A stretch of 64,000 nucleotides of DNA from Brevibacillus reuszeri (GTDB lineage: Bacteria > Bacillota > Bacilli > Brevibacillales > Brevibacillaceae), in contig NZ_LGIQ01000005.1 of the NCBI RefSeq assembly GCF_001187725.1, positions 619,148-683,147 on the forward strand, in the 5' to 3' direction. A model generated the notes under the pieces. It had not been told where the DNA came from. It saw nothing but the letters and a program-made list of their open reading frames with translations, and ran no database searches. Below are positions 17,880 through 27,598 of this stretch, one piece after another. Each line of letters starts with the position of its first letter. The stretch's first letter is position 1. The translations under genes were made by a program, and so were the position numbers.

Positions 17880-18332
17880 TTACGATGGGGTGTTTACCAG
17901 CTCAAAGCGCACGATGGTATCGCCTGAATCAGTTCGCTTTTCCAGCTCGACAATTCGCCAGTTTTTGGAGATGGCTTGTCTCACCCAAGAGAGTGCATGG
18001 TCTTTTAACGGCACCCGATCCAATGAGTCGCCATTGATCTGATAGTCCCTGTCTGCCTGAATATCATAGCGCTTATTCAAAAGAAATTTAATTCCGTTAA
18101 AAGTCGTGAACTTGATCTGATAGCCATCACGGATTGCGGTCTCCAGCGTATGTGGATCGTTTTTGGACAGATCGAACAGATGGGTGAAATCGAATTTACC
18201 GCCTTCTACATCCAAAAAAGCTTCGGTGTTCTCGGATCGCAGCTTGTGAATGATTTCTTCATCAACAAATCCATGGGAACGAGCTGCCTCCAGCAACATC
18301 ATTTCCCATTGCGATAGCTTTACGATAGACAT
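17880..18332 (-). CDS. Conserved hypothetical protein, 150 residues
   Basis: I do not recognise this family. The protein is soluble, with no signal peptide, TM segment or cysteine motif. The N-terminal half is helical (LSQWEMMLLEAARSHGFVDEEIIHKLRS). The middle is strand-rich (GYQIKFTTFNGIKFLLNKRYDI) and the C terminus reads KNWRIVELEKRTDSGDTIVRFEL. A strong ribosome site (GAGGAG) precedes the ATG at 18332, so it is very likely translated. It is alone on the minus strand between a terminator and the EamA gene; the context says nothing about function. Confidence 0.65.
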   Translation of the reverse strand: MSIVKLSQWEMMLLEAARSHGFVDEEIIHKLRSENTEAFLDVEGGKFDFTHLFDLSKNDPHTLETAIRDGYQIKFTTFNGIKFLLNKRYDIQADRDYQINGDSLDRVPLKDHALSWVRQAISKNWRIVELEKRTDSGDTIVRFELVNTPS

Positions 18333-18444
18333 GGATAGCTCCTCCTCACTTTACTGCTAGTATACTCCAGAGGATTTGTAAATCTCAACCACAATTCCGA
18401 CCTTTTTTGTATGAAAAGGATTTTTCGATGCTTTGAAACAGGCA

Positions 18445-19344
18445 TTACGAGGAGAAAGACTTGAGCTTACGTTGTTGAAGCTGCTTCGGATCTTTGGAGG
18501 TAGTCGTCAAGGTTACGCCACCAATGATCAGCACCGCACCAAATAATTGAACAGCCGTAACCGGCTTCGCCAGGAGGAAAAATCCAAAGACCATAGCGAT
18601 AAAAGGCTCCAGGTTGGAAAACATCGCTGCTTTGGCAGCTCCCACCTTTTGCAGCTGACTATTCCAGATCAGCGTCACGATTCCGTGCATGATCACCGCC
18701 GTGACAAACAAAAGCAGCCAGGAAGAAAGTCTCGGGCTGATCGTTTCCGTAGGTAGGCTGATGAGCACAAAAGGAAGCATGGAGCCAAATCCGATCAAGT
18801 TGGAGAAAAGCGTCGTAACGAGTGGGGGAAGTCGATGTCCGAGCACCCGTACGAGAATAATGGATGCAGCAAACGTGAGCATCGTCAGAAAAATCCACAG
18901 AATCCCCGCGTCAAAATGCAGCTCAGCGCCTGTGTAAATCACGAACAGTACACCCGCCGTACCAATAACGGATCCAATCGCCATGCGCCCGGTCAAGGAC
19001 TCCTTTAAAAGCAAGGCAGCCAAAAGTGCTGTCGTGATTGGCGTTAGGGCCAAAATGAGGGCGGAGGTAGTCGGATCAGCAGTCACAAGACCCTTATAAA
19101 ACGACCATTGGTTAATAAAGACGCCCACGATCCCAAGTGCCGCTAGCAGCACCCAGTCTTTTCTGGTGAGCGCAGGAATTTTCAAGCGGCCCTTAGCCCA
19201 AATCAGCAAAAAGACAGAAATAAACAATAAGCGCATCGCCGACAAAAATAAGGGGGAAAACTCGGCGACCAGCATTTTTCCGAAGACAAAATTACTGCCC
19301 CAGGCGGTGACACAAAAGATGAGCAGTAAATAGGAGCGTAGCAT
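18445..19344 (-). CDS. EamA/DMT-family transporter (RhaT/YwfM-like)
   Basis: A 299-residue protein with ten predicted TM helices in two EamA repeats (about 5-135 and 145-280). Typical motifs are FCVTAWGSNFVFGKML, DPTTSALILALTPITTALLAALLLKE, NLEPFIAMVFGFFLLAKPV and GAVLIIGGVTLTT. DMT exporters move metabolites or amino acids outward. The open frame runs 35 codons further upstream into the symporter gene, but the ATG at 19344, with AAAGGAACGA before it, is the natural start. It follows the symporter by 40 bp on the same strand and may be the last gene of the kinase-regulator-symporter operon. Confidence 0.9.
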   Translation of the reverse strand: MLRSYLLLIFCVTAWGSNFVFGKMLVAEFSPLFLSAMRLLFISVFLLIWAKGRLKIPALTRKDWVLLAALGIVGVFINQWSFYKGLVTADPTTSALILALTPITTALLAALLLKESLTGRMAIGSVIGTAGVLFVIYTGAELHFDAGILWIFLTMLTFAASIILVRVLGHRLPPLVTTLFSNLIGFGSMLPFVLISLPTETISPRLSSWLLLFVTAVIMHGIVTLIWNSQLQKVGAAKAAMFSNLEPFIAMVFGFFLLAKPVTAVQLFGAVLIIGGVTLTTTSKDPKQLQQRKLKSFSS

Positions 19345-19384
19345 GACATTCGTTCCTTTCTGTTCAATCAAAGTGGTATTTTGT

Positions 19385-20713
19385 TTACTCCGTTCGTTCT
19401 GGTGATCGGAAATAATGTTTCCAAAGCCAGGTGACACACAAGTACGCAAGCAAGGTCAGGGCTGTGCTGGAGGAAGCAATCCAGATCGCTTTCATATTGT
19501 CCACAAATACCCTGCTGCCATAGCCGGCGGCTAAACCGATGACCGCGCTGATCAAAATGAAATTGTGTGCTTTTCCCTTTGTCAAAACGATAACGATAAC
19601 AGGCAAAAACAATGAAGCGTAGATGATCCCAAAGAAAAATAACAGGTCAAGCAAAGTTGGTTGAAAATAAAGAGTGAGGCAAAAAGACAAGGCACCGATG
19701 GCGATCGCCAGAGTGTAGCTCAAGCGAATCTTTTGCCGCTCTGTAGCGTACGGGCGGAACAATTGATAGACATTATTTACCATGAGGCTGATCATCGAAT
19801 GAAGACCCGCACCAAAGGCAGACATGATGGCACCAAATGAGCACAGCACAAACAAGATGAGTAAAAACATCGTATCGATTTTCCGTACCAGATCAAAAAG
19901 CAGCGAGTAAATATCATCGAAGCCGCCCGTGAAAATCACAATGATGATGAGCGAAGAAAAAGAGAGGGGAACTGTAGCAAAGATCAGTCCAGACAAAAGA
20001 AAGGTTGGAACTACCTTTTTTTCCTCCATCATGTACAGTCTCTGCCAGGAAGCCTGATCGACGAAGACTTGTCCAAAGCCGATCAAGAGCCCTGTGATGA
20101 TAAAAAAGAGACCTTCATAATTGTTTAGCACCAGCAAATACGGATGGTATAGTCGCAAGCCGTTGTAAACATGCTCTACGCCTTTTCCCACAAAAAAGTA
20201 GACGGGAATCAGGATCGCCGCCGCAAAGGTAATGACAATTTGAACGATGGCAAACCGGTGGATAGAGCGAATCCCGCCAATTCCGGCAAACAGAACGCAA
20301 AAAATAAAAAAGCAGAGCAGACCAAGTGGAATGGGCAGACCAAACAGGATATTCAGAAGCACGCCGCCAGCCATGCCTTGAACGAACATACCCTCAACGG
20401 TCGTGATGAGCAAAATGATAATCATCAGCCAGTAGCCAAAAGGATGGAGCTTACCCCGCATGTAGTCTCCGATCGTCATCCCCTCGGAAAATTCACGCCG
20501 CACCCTACGCCCCAAAAACCCAAAGGCACTGAGTGCAAATGCTCCCATCAACGCAAAGCCAATTCCGCCAAAGATCCCGTATTTGACCAAAGCCTCAGGC
20601 GAACCAAAGATGGTGTTGCCCGTTACCCAGCGAGCGAGAATCGAGACGACCCCAAGACCAATCCCGATCTTGGCGGCACCCATCACATACTCGCGAAATG
20701 ATAAGTAGGTCAA
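19385..20713 (-). CDS. SSS-family sodium:solute symporter
   Basis: A 442-residue polytopic protein (about 12 TM) of the SLC5/SSS family. Family signs are the TM2-3 region GRRVRREFSEGMTIGDYMRGK, GGIRSIHRFAIVQIVI, VDQASWQRLYMMEEKK and FGAIMSAFGAGLHSMISLMVNNVYQLF. It should take up a small organic solute with Na+. Its start codon overlaps the stop of the response regulator (ATGA at 20710-20713), so the three genes form one translationally coupled operon. As the kinase has almost no sensor domain, the symporter may also take part in sensing. The substrate is unknown. Confidence 0.9.
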   Translation of the reverse strand: MTYLSFREYVMGAAKIGIGLGVVSILARWVTGNTIFGSPEALVKYGIFGGIGFALMGAFALSAFGFLGRRVRREFSEGMTIGDYMRGKLHPFGYWLMIIILLITTVEGMFVQGMAGGVLLNILFGLPIPLGLLCFFIFCVLFAGIGGIRSIHRFAIVQIVITFAAAILIPVYFFVGKGVEHVYNGLRLYHPYLLVLNNYEGLFFIITGLLIGFGQVFVDQASWQRLYMMEEKKVVPTFLLSGLIFATVPLSFSSLIIIVIFTGGFDDIYSLLFDLVRKIDTMFLLILFVLCSFGAIMSAFGAGLHSMISLMVNNVYQLFRPYATERQKIRLSYTLAIAIGALSFCLTLYFQPTLLDLLFFFGIIYASLFLPVIVIVLTKGKAHNFILISAVIGLAAGYGSRVFVDNMKAIWIASSSTALTLLAYLCVTWLWKHYFRSPERTE

Positions 20714-21414
20714 GTTACATTCCCCTTGTCCCGATATTCTTTCGGTGTTTTTCCGACCACTTTTCGAAAAATGGTGCTGAAGTAATGCTGGCTGTTGAAG
20801 CCTGTTCGCTCTGCTACGGTTGAAATGCTCCAGTCCGGGTGGCCAATCAGGAATTTTTTGGACATTTGGATTCGGTATTGCATGAGATATTCGGAAAAGG
20901 AGACGCCCACTTCCTCATGAAAACGCCGACTTAAATAAGTAGGGTTGATATGCACCTCGGAAGCCAAATCTGCCAGATTCAGCTTTTCGGCAAATTTTTG
21001 ATGAATGATGTTCATCGCATCGGAAATGATTCGTGTGTATGCCGAGAGCGCTGGACTCTTTTGATATTTGTTCAAAATCTCGACGAGCTCATTTTCGATG
21101 ACAGGCTTCGTTATATAATCCACAACACCGAGACGGATGGATTGCTTGGCATAATGAAAATCTTGATAGGCTGTGACGATGATCAGCTCAATCTCCTTAT
21201 GCTGGGCTCGCAGCTCTTCACCAAGTGCCAATCCTGATTTTCCCGGCAGATTAATATCCAGAAAGGCGAGATGAAGAGGCACCTTCTGACTGATCGCCAT
21301 GGCTTGACTGCCATCTGCCGCCTTGTACAGGTTCCACAAAGGAAACATCGGCTGGATCAAATACTCCAGTTGTTCCAGCTCTAACGGTTCGTCATCCACT
21401 AACAGTACGTTCAT
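20710..21414 (-). CDS. YesN-type response regulator with AraC DNA-binding domain
   Basis: A 234-residue regulator. The receiver domain (1-120) has DDE at 7-9, phospho-acceptor Asp53 (FLDINLPG) and Lys103 (YITKPV). The C-terminal AraC/XylS domain (about 135-234) has two helix-turn-helices: LADLASEVHINPTYLSRRF and ISTVAERTGFNSQHYFSTIFRKVVGKTPKEYR. AraC-type domains bind direct repeats spaced by about two helical turns and often overlap the -35. That is exactly the geometry of the seven 21-bp tandem sites in this window, making this the best local candidate for their regulator (inference). It lies 4 bp after the kinase gene. Confidence 0.93.
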   Translation of the reverse strand: MNVLLVDDEPLELEQLEYLIQPMFPLWNLYKAADGSQAMAISQKVPLHLAFLDINLPGKSGLALGEELRAQHKEIELIIVTAYQDFHYAKQSIRLGVVDYITKPVIENELVEILNKYQKSPALSAYTRIISDAMNIIHQKFAEKLNLADLASEVHINPTYLSRRFHEEVGVSFSEYLMQYRIQMSKKFLIGHPDWSISTVAERTGFNSQHYFSTIFRKVVGKTPKEYRDKGNVT

Positions 21415-21418
21415 GCTC

Positions 21419-22207
21419 TCACCTCACGTCGATTTGTTCATAAAGAAAGGGCCATTGCACAGTTACATGTGTTCCGCCTTCTGTCACAGGTGACAGGTCC
21501 AGGCTAGCATGATCACCAAAACAAAGGTGGAGCCGTCTGCGGATGTTGTCCAATCCGTGACCGCTCTTCTCATGATGTTGGTCGGTTTCTGCTAGATTCT
21601 CATCCTGAAAGGCGGTGAGGCCGGAGGAGCCGTTATCGATGACCTCCAGTAGCACATTGTCATCCTTGTGGCTAATGCGAATTTGCAGCAGGGCTTCTCC
21701 CATTTTTCGCTCCAGTCCATGCTTGAAGGCATTTTCTACCAGCGTTTGGAGGACGAAAGGAGGGATGGAGGCCAAGAGCAGATCATCGGGACAGTCCAGC
21801 TGGATCGAGAGGCGGCTGCCAAAACGCAGCTTTTGAATCTCCAAGTACTGCTCCGTATATTGGATTTCTCTGGACAACGAAATCAGCGGCTCGGTTGACT
21901 TGTATTTGAATTTGAGGAACTGGGAGAGAACCTCTAGCGCTCTCACCAGCTCCTTCGTTCGGTTTAGCCTGGCTAGACTCAAGATGACATTTAGCGTATT
22001 GAACAGAAAATGGGGCTGAATCTGTTGATTTAATTGATTGTAAAGGGCCTGTTGCAGCTCCTTTTCCAGCTCGATCTTTACATTGCGATTCTCTAATAGA
22101 TCAATCCGCTTCTCAAAAATAAACAAAAACAATAAAGCAATAGCTCCTATGATAGGAGCCAAGATAAACAACAGAATGAGCAACGTAAAACCCTCGAAGC
22201 TTATCAT
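21419..22207 (-). CDS. LytS/YesM-type histidine kinase lacking a sensor domain
   Basis: A 262-residue kinase. One hydrophobic segment (about residues 7-31) is followed directly by a short coiled linker and the His_kinase domain with the phospho-His in QPHFLFNTLN. The HATPase domain has LVENAFKHG (N box), VIDNGSSGL (G1) and GHGLDNIRRRL (G2). There is no extracellular, PAS, GAF or HAMP region, so it cannot sense a ligand in the usual way. Co-transcription with the AraC-type regulator and an SSS symporter suggests the signal comes through the symporter or another membrane partner (inference). Confidence 0.9.
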   Translation of the reverse strand: MISFEGFTLLILLFILAPIIGAIALLFLFIFEKRIDLLENRNVKIELEKELQQALYNQLNQQIQPHFLFNTLNVILSLARLNRTKELVRALEVLSQFLKFKYKSTEPLISLSREIQYTEQYLEIQKLRFGSRLSIQLDCPDDLLLASIPPFVLQTLVENAFKHGLERKMGEALLQIRISHKDDNVLLEVIDNGSSGLTAFQDENLAETDQHHEKSGHGLDNIRRRLHLCFGDHASLDLSPVTEGGTHVTVQWPFLYEQIDVR

Positions 22208-22301
22208 GAGATCCCTTCTGTACGGATGCCGTAGTGATTTTTCGCAGTTACATCATATCATGTTGCCTGAGTTTTATTTTCTTTTTAGAAAAATTTAATC
22301 T

Positions 22302-23291
22302 CTATTGAACGAGATGGCAAGCTACCTGATGGGTATCGTGCAGACTCGTGAGCGCCGGAGCCTCTGTTTTGCAACGCTCCACTGCATGTGGGCAGCGAGT
22401 GTGGAAGCGGCATCCCGTTGGCGGATTAATTGGAGATGGTACATCACCGCGCAGGATGATGCGCTCCTGTTTTTTGGTTGCGTCTGGAACTGGAATAGCA
22501 GACAAAAGTGCCTGGGTATAAGGATGCTGCGGGTTGTCAAACAGCGATTTCTTATCAGCGATCTCGACGACTTTTCCGAGATACATAACCATGACCCGAT
22601 CCGAAATGTGGCGAACAACGCCCAAATCGTGCGAGATGAACAAATAGGTTAGCTGAAATTGACGCTGCAATGATTTCAACAGATTCAATACTTGCGCCTG
22701 AATGGATACGTCCAGTGCGGATACCGCCTCGTCACAAATAATCAGCTTAGGTTGCATGGCGAGTGCCCGGGCAATCCCGATCCGCTGACGCTGTCCGCCG
22801 CTGAATTCGTGCGGGAAGCGGTCAATCTGGTCTGGACGTAATCCTACGTAGCCGAGCAGCTCGATGATTCGCTCGCGACGCTTGCCCGCAGGAACGATGT
22901 TTTGAATCGCCAGCGCTTCACCGAGAATTTGGGACACGGATTGACGTGGGTTTAGAGATGCAAATGGGTCCTGAAAAATAACCTGGAGATGCTTGCGCAT
23001 GTCGCGCATTTGCGACTTGGACATGGCGAGCAAATCTTGTCCCTCAAACAATACGGAGCCGCTCGTTGGTTCGTCCAGACGGAGAATCGCACGACCCGTG
23101 GTGGATTTTCCGCAGCCGGATTCGCCAACGATACTGAGTGTCTCCCCTTCGTAAATCGTGAAGCTGATATCATCAACAGCTTTTACGTGATTGACGGTGC
23201 GACCAAGGATTCCGCCTTTGATCGGAAAGTGCTGCTTGAGATTGGTTACTTCCAGCAACGGCTTTTTCTTCAATTCTGCTTGTGTAATCAT
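22302..23291 (-). CDS. Dipeptide/oligopeptide-type ABC ATPase (DppF/OppF-like)
   Basis: A 329-residue ATPase. Walker A is [15 protein letters not shown], the signature is [17 protein letters not shown], Walker B is [14 protein letters not shown] and the switch is FISHDLGVV. The C-terminal oligopeptide-type extension carries the Cys-rich [15 protein letters not shown] motif seen in Dpp/Opp ATPases that hold an iron-sulfur cluster. The open frame extends to 23339 but the ATG at 23291 (MITQAELKK) gives the family start, 5 bp after the upstream ATPase gene. Last gene of a four-gene operon in order C-B-D-F. Confidence 0.93.
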   Translation of the reverse strand: MITQAELKKKPLLEVTNLKQHFPIKGGILGRTVNHVKAVDDISFTIYEGETLSIVGESGCGKSTTGRAILRLDEPTSGSVLFEGQDLLAMSKSQMRDMRKHLQVIFQDPFASLNPRQSVSQILGEALAIQNIVPAGKRRERIIELLGYVGLRPDQIDRFPHEFSGGQRQRIGIARALAMQPKLIICDEAVSALDVSIQAQVLNLLKSLQRQFQLTYLFISHDLGVVRHISDRVMVMYLGKVVEIADKKSLFDNPQHPYTQALLSAIPVPDATKKQERIILRGDVPSPINPPTGCRFHTRCPHAVERCKTEAPALTSLHDTHQVACHLVQ

Positions 23292-23296
23292 GTTTG

Positions 23297-24319
23297 TTAT
23301 ACCCCCGTTCCCGTAACAGTCTGGTTGGCGCCGTCCCACTCAGAAGTATAGATCCAGCAGCGCACTTTGCTCCCGTCCTCCTGCTCCAGCAGCTCAGGCA
23401 GCTTATCGTGGCACAACTGTGTCGCGTGAGGGCAACGAGGTGCGAAGCGGCAGCCCTGTGGCATATTGAATGGGCTAGGAACGTTTCCTTTGATTGCCTG
23501 CAGCTCTTCCACATCCTCATCCAGACGGGGGAGTGAGTTCATCAGACCGACCGTGTACGGATGCTTCGGATTTGCAAACAAGTTTTTCGCTGTTGTATAT
23601 TCCACAACTTTTCCTGCATACATAACGGCAACGCGGTCACATGTCTCAGCGACGACTCCAAGGTCATGCGTGATCATGATCGTGCTCATGCCCATTTCTT
23701 CCTGAAGCTTTTTCATCAGCTCCAAAATTTGCGCCTGAATCGTTACATCCAGAGCAGTAGTCGGTTCGTCAGCGATCAGAATCTCAGGGCGGCAAGCCAG
23801 TGCCATCGCAATCATGACACGCTGACGCATACCGCCAGACAGCTCATGTGGTTCTTGTGTCGCACGTTTTTCAGGGGAGGGAATACCGACGAGTCTGAGC
23901 ATTTCCACAGCTTTTTCCCATGCTTCCTTGCGCCCCATTTTTTGGTGCAAGCGAAACACCTCGGCAATTTGTTCACCCACGGTATATACCGGATTGAGTG
24001 AAGTCATTGGCTCCTGAAAAATCATCGAAATCTCGTTCCCACGAATAGAGCGCATCTCGTATTCCGTTTTGATTACGAGGTTTTGCCCTTTAAAGATGAT
24101 TTCTCCTCCTACAATTTTTCCCGGAGGACTGGCGATCAAACGCAGAATCGAGAGGGAGGTAATACTTTTTCCACAGCCCGATTCACCAACTAGCCCCAGC
24201 GTCTCTCCTTTGTTCAGAGAGAAATCAACGCCGTCCACTGCTTTGCTGACGCCATCATCCGTGAAAAAATGCGTTTGCAGGTTGCGAACCTCCAGGATTA
24301 CATCTTGTTGCTTTGGCAT
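23297..24319 (-). CDS. Dipeptide/oligopeptide-type ABC ATPase (DppD/OppD-like)
   Basis: A 340-residue ATPase. Walker A is [15 protein letters not shown], the signature is [17 protein letters not shown], Walker B is [13 protein letters not shown] and the switch is ITHDLGVV. The C-terminal extension includes [15 protein letters not shown]. It pairs with the DppF-like subunit to energise import through the two permeases encoded upstream. ATPases of this class serve peptides, nickel, glutathione and other small molecules, so the substrate follows from the binding protein, which is not in this operon. Confidence 0.93.
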   Translation of the reverse strand: MPKQQDVILEVRNLQTHFFTDDGVSKAVDGVDFSLNKGETLGLVGESGCGKSITSLSILRLIASPPGKIVGGEIIFKGQNLVIKTEYEMRSIRGNEISMIFQEPMTSLNPVYTVGEQIAEVFRLHQKMGRKEAWEKAVEMLRLVGIPSPEKRATQEPHELSGGMRQRVMIAMALACRPEILIADEPTTALDVTIQAQILELMKKLQEEMGMSTIMITHDLGVVAETCDRVAVMYAGKVVEYTTAKNLFANPKHPYTVGLMNSLPRLDEDVEELQAIKGNVPSPFNMPQGCRFAPRCPHATQLCHDKLPELLEQEDGSKVRCWIYTSEWDGANQTVTGTGV

Positions 24320-24332
24320 GATTACTCCCTCC

Positions 24333-25253
24333 TTAGCTCAGATCAATTCGTTTATTGAAGTAACGGTACAAAACATCGACTAAAAGGTTCACGAAGACGA
24401 AAATGACGGAAGCGATCAAAACGCCGCCTTGTACGACTGGAAGGTCACGCATGCGAATCGCATCTACAATCAAGCGACCCAAACCATTGATGGCAAAGAC
24501 GGATTCGACGAGAACGGTACCGCCAAGCAAGAAACCGAATTGCAAGCCAACGACAGTAATGATCGGAATCAACGCATTTTTAAGCGCATGCTTGTAAATG
24601 ATGACTTGCTCTTTGAGGCCCTTTGCTTTTGCTGTACGAATGTAGTCCTGACGTACAACGTCGAGCATGCTGGAGCGTGTCATCCTGGCTACAATCGCAG
24701 CGCCGCCTGTACCGAGTGTGATCGCTGGCAAAATCATGTGCTGCCATGTACCCCAACCGGCAACAGGGAATAGATGAAGCTTCACGGAGAAGTAGTAGAT
24801 CAAGCTGAGACCGAGCCAAAAGCTAGGCAAGGATACACCAAGTAATGCGATGATCATGATCGTAATGTCTGCCCAGGAATATTGCTTGGTAGCAGAGATG
24901 ATCCCTGCGATCATACCGAGTACGATCGTTACAAAAATACTTGCAAGAGCCAGCTCAATCGTAGCAGGCAGACGAGCCATAATTTCATCAAAAACCGGCA
25001 AGTTGGAACGCAGTGACGTACCTAAATCACCAGTAGCTACATCTGTAACGTAGTGGAAGTACTGGACCATGATTGGCTGATCGAGGCCAAGCTGTGTACG
25101 GATTTTGGCGATAGTCTCTGCGGAAGCGCCTTCACCTGCGAGCAGAACAGCAGGGTCGCCCGGAACCATCTGCATGATCAAAAAGACGACCAGAATGACA
25201 CCGAGCAGGACGGGAATCATCTGCAGCAAGCGACGAATAATGTAGACAAACAT
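24333..25253 (-). CDS. Dipeptide-type ABC permease (DppB-like)
   Basis: A 306-residue permease with six TM segments. It opens [19 protein letters not shown], has the DppB-typical [16 protein letters not shown] segment and the EAA loop [32 protein letters not shown]. It partners the DppC-like subunit 13 bp upstream in the same operon. The order (C before B) is reversed relative to classical dpp/opp operons. Confidence 0.93.
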   Translation of the reverse strand: MFVYIIRRLLQMIPVLLGVILVVFLIMQMVPGDPAVLLAGEGASAETIAKIRTQLGLDQPIMVQYFHYVTDVATGDLGTSLRSNLPVFDEIMARLPATIELALASIFVTIVLGMIAGIISATKQYSWADITIMIIALLGVSLPSFWLGLSLIYYFSVKLHLFPVAGWGTWQHMILPAITLGTGGAAIVARMTRSSMLDVVRQDYIRTAKAKGLKEQVIIYKHALKNALIPIITVVGLQFGFLLGGTVLVESVFAINGLGRLIVDAIRMRDLPVVQGGVLIASVIFVFVNLLVDVLYRYFNKRIDLS

Positions 25254-25266
25254 TGAGCATTCCCTC

Positions 25267-26166
25267 CTATTGTTTCATTCTTGGGTCGAGAGCGTCCCGG
25301 AGGCCGTCTCCGAAAATATTGAAGCCGAGAACCAGTGTCGCAATGGCGAGACCAGGGAACATGGCCAGATAAGGAGCCGTAAACAAAAAGTCGCGTCCAT
25401 TACTGAGCATCGCACCCCATTCAGGCAGTGGTGGCTGTGCACCAAGACCGAGGAACGACAGGCCAGCTGCTGATAGAATCGCAGTCGCCAGACGCATTGT
25501 CGCTTGAACAATGATTGGAGACAGAATGTTTGGAAAAATGTGTTTGAAGATGATGGTGAAATCACTTGCTCCCAGAGAGCGAATCGCATCGATGTACTCC
25601 AGCTTTTTCACTGTCAGAGTAGAACCGCGAACAATCCTTGCAAAGACCGGAATCGAAAAGACACCGACAGCGACCATGACGTTGAACAAACTCGGGCCAA
25701 GTGCACTCACGATGGCCAGGGAAAGCAGGATACCAGGGAATGCGAGCAGAACATCAATGACACGGGAGATAATCGTATCTACCCATTTTCCGTAGTAGCC
25801 GGAAAGCAAACCAAGAATAATGCCGAAGAAAGCGCCAATAAACACAGAGACAAAACCGACAGACATCGAGAGGCGTGTTCCATATAAGAGACGGCTAAGC
25901 ACATCTCTTCCCTTGTCATCAGTGCCCATCCAGTGCTCAGCGGATGGTGGTTTCAGCTTGTTGACCAAATCAATGGCGTAAGGATCGCTAGGTGCGATGA
26001 GTGGTGCCAAGAGGGCGATTGCGATGTAAAATACGACAATACAGCCGCCTACCATGGCCAGTTTGTTTTTGCGCAGTTTCCTGTAAAAAGTCCGCCATCT
26101 GCCTGGACGTGCAGTCGTTGCCTTTGGCGGAAGAGCTTGATTGGTTGGAGCGTACTCAACCTTCAT
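25267..26166 (-). CDS. Dipeptide-type ABC permease (DppC-like)
   Basis: A 299-residue permease with an OppC-type N-terminal domain (FYRKLRKNKLAMVGG), the HWMGTDDKGRDVLSRLLYGTR motif and the EAA loop KLEYIDAIRSLGASDFTIIFKHIFPN. The open frame starts 38 codons earlier, but the ATG at 26166 has an excellent ribosome site (AAGGAGGGTTG). It is first in the importer operon and divergent from the first AtzC-like amidohydrolase. The operon has no binding protein; four candidate binding proteins lie at 48-57 kb. Confidence 0.93.
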   Translation of the reverse strand: MKVEYAPTNQALPPKATTARPGRWRTFYRKLRKNKLAMVGGCIVVFYIAIALLAPLIAPSDPYAIDLVNKLKPPSAEHWMGTDDKGRDVLSRLLYGTRLSMSVGFVSVFIGAFFGIILGLLSGYYGKWVDTIISRVIDVLLAFPGILLSLAIVSALGPSLFNVMVAVGVFSIPVFARIVRGSTLTVKKLEYIDAIRSLGASDFTIIFKHIFPNILSPIIVQATMRLATAILSAAGLSFLGLGAQPPLPEWGAMLSNGRDFLFTAPYLAMFPGLAIATLVLGFNIFGDGLRDALDPRMKQ

Positions 26167-26207
26167 GATGCAACCCTCCTTTTGCTTATGTCTCAAGTTA
26201 TCAGAAA

Positions 26208-26236
26208 AATGTATGAAGTAAAGGCAATTTGAACAA
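26208..26236 (-). promoter_or_regulatory. Promoter of the Dpp-type ABC operon
   Basis: On the minus strand TTGTTC (26236-26231) and TACATT (26213-26208) are 17 bp apart, 41 bp before the permease ATG. The -35 lies only 3 bp from the distal operator unit of site 2 (starts 26240), so the same regulator could influence both directions. Confidence 0.6.
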
Positions 26237-26239
26237 GTC

Positions 26240-26302
26240 GTAAAAATAGTGAAAATAGACGTAAAGATTGTGCAAATCAAGTATTCGCGGTTCCTAGATA
26301 AT
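26240..26302 (+). promoter_or_regulatory. Tandem 21-bp operator and promoter (site 2), AtzC-like triplet
   Basis: Units GTAAAAATAGTGAAAA (26240) and GTAAAGATTGTGCAAA (26261) are 21 bp apart. The -10 GATAAT at 26297-26302 begins 36 bp after unit 2 starts. No -35 is recognisable. The transcript would start about 40 bp before the ATG at 26348. Confidence 0.8.
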
Positions 26303-26347
26303 GGGTAGGGAAGGCATGGATAGACAATTAGAAAGGATGGATGGTGT

Positions 26348-27592
26348 ATGAGTGTTACCTATTGGTTGACCAATGTTCGTTTGGAGACGGGCTACCGTGT
26401 GGAAAACGGTGTCGTGAGTGGAACAGAGGCTTCCTTGTTTCACATCTTGATAAAAGACGGAAAATTTGCACGGATTACACCGGCTACCGAGAAGCTCGAA
26501 GACGGAATTGCGCAAAAGGATGCCAATGGTCTTCTGGCGCTCCCATCGTTTGTAGAAAAACACGTGCATCTGGACAAGACACTCATGGGAGAACCATGGC
26601 GTGCAGTCATTCCGGTATCGAACATCATTGAGCGTTGTGAAATGGAAAAGCGTACGCTCCCGGGTCTGCCAACGACTACACAGGAGCGCGCCAAAAATTT
26701 GCTCGCGATCCTGCAATCGTATGGGGCAACCCATGTACGCACACATGTAGACATTTATCCGGAAGCTGGCATCACGAATCTCGAAACGGTCAAAGAGGCG
26801 TTGGCTGACTATTCTACGAGATTGTCACATGAGATCGTGGCATTCCCGCAGCACGGCTTGCTGCGTACAGAAGCAAAAGGGCTGCTCAGGGATGCCCTGC
26901 GCCAAGGTGCGACTCATGTAGGTGGCGTAGACCCGGCCAATGTAGATGGCGACATCGAGGAATCCTTGAGCCAGATGATGGAGCTGGCTGTAGAAGCAAA
27001 TGCAGGAGTAGACTTGCATCTGCATGATCCTGGGCATCTGGGAACCTTCACGATGAAGCGTTTGGCACAGATGACGGTAGATGCTGGCTGGCAAGGACGA
27101 GTAGCGATTAGCCATGCGTTTGCACTTGGCGATATACCTGTCGCAGAAGCGGAAGAAATGGCGGCGATTTTACGCGAGGCAGGAATTACGATCATCACCA
27201 GCGTTCCGTACAGCCGGATCATTCCACCTGTTCAGCTGCTGCATCAAAATGGCGTGGACGTAGCGGTAGGCTGCGACAATATTTTTGACACCTGGCAGCC
27301 ATATGGCAACGGGGATGTGCTGGAGCGCCTATGGAGACTGGCAGAACGCAACCGTTATTTGGATGAGCTGGCGCTGTCTCAATCTCTGCGCTTTATTACG
27401 GGCGGCAAAACAACGCTGGATGCACAAGGTACACAGCAGTGGCCAAAAGCGGGTGATGAGGCGAGTCTCGTGCTGGTCGAGGCCACTTGCTCTGCAGAGG
27501 CGATTGCCCGTCGTGCAAAGCGCCACGCTGTATTCTTTAAAGGGACTCTGGCTGCAGGTCAAGTGGAAGAAGCGACCGAAGCAAAGGAGTGA
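26348..27592 (+). CDS. AtzC-like amidohydrolase, paralog 1
   Basis: A 414-residue metal-dependent hydrolase of the cytosine deaminase/AtzC (N-isopropylammelide amidohydrolase) branch. Motifs in order: HVHLDK (His72, His74, Asp76, Lys77), THVRTHVDI, THVGGVDPANVD, LHLHDPGHLG (third metal His, then His-Asp), ISHAFALGD and CDNIFDTWQPYGNGD (metal Asp). All mononuclear-metal ligands of AtzC-type enzymes are present. The expected reaction is hydrolysis of an amine or amide from an N-containing ring or related amide; the substrate is unknown. It is first of three tandem paralogs under operator site 2, divergent from a Dpp-type importer. Confidence 0.88.
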   Translation: MSVTYWLTNVRLETGYRVENGVVSGTEASLFHILIKDGKFARITPATEKLEDGIAQKDANGLLALPSFVEKHVHLDKTLMGEPWRAVIPVSNIIERCEMEKRTLPGLPTTTQERAKNLLAILQSYGATHVRTHVDIYPEAGITNLETVKEALADYSTRLSHEIVAFPQHGLLRTEAKGLLRDALRQGATHVGGVDPANVDGDIEESLSQMMELAVEANAGVDLHLHDPGHLGTFTMKRLAQMTVDAGWQGRVAISHAFALGDIPVAEAEEMAAILREAGITIITSVPYSRIIPPVQLLHQNGVDVAVGCDNIFDTWQPYGNGDVLERLWRLAERNRYLDELALSQSLRFITGGKTTLDAQGTQQWPKAGDEASLVLVEATCSAEAIARRAKRHAVFFKGTLAAGQVEEATEAKE

Positions 27593-27598
27593 TCGGGT

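Noticed and set aside
22302-26166. Naming the importer as a true dipeptide (dpp) or nickel system
   Set aside because: Permease and ATPase sequence do not fix the substrate, and no binding protein is in the operon; the functional name was avoided.
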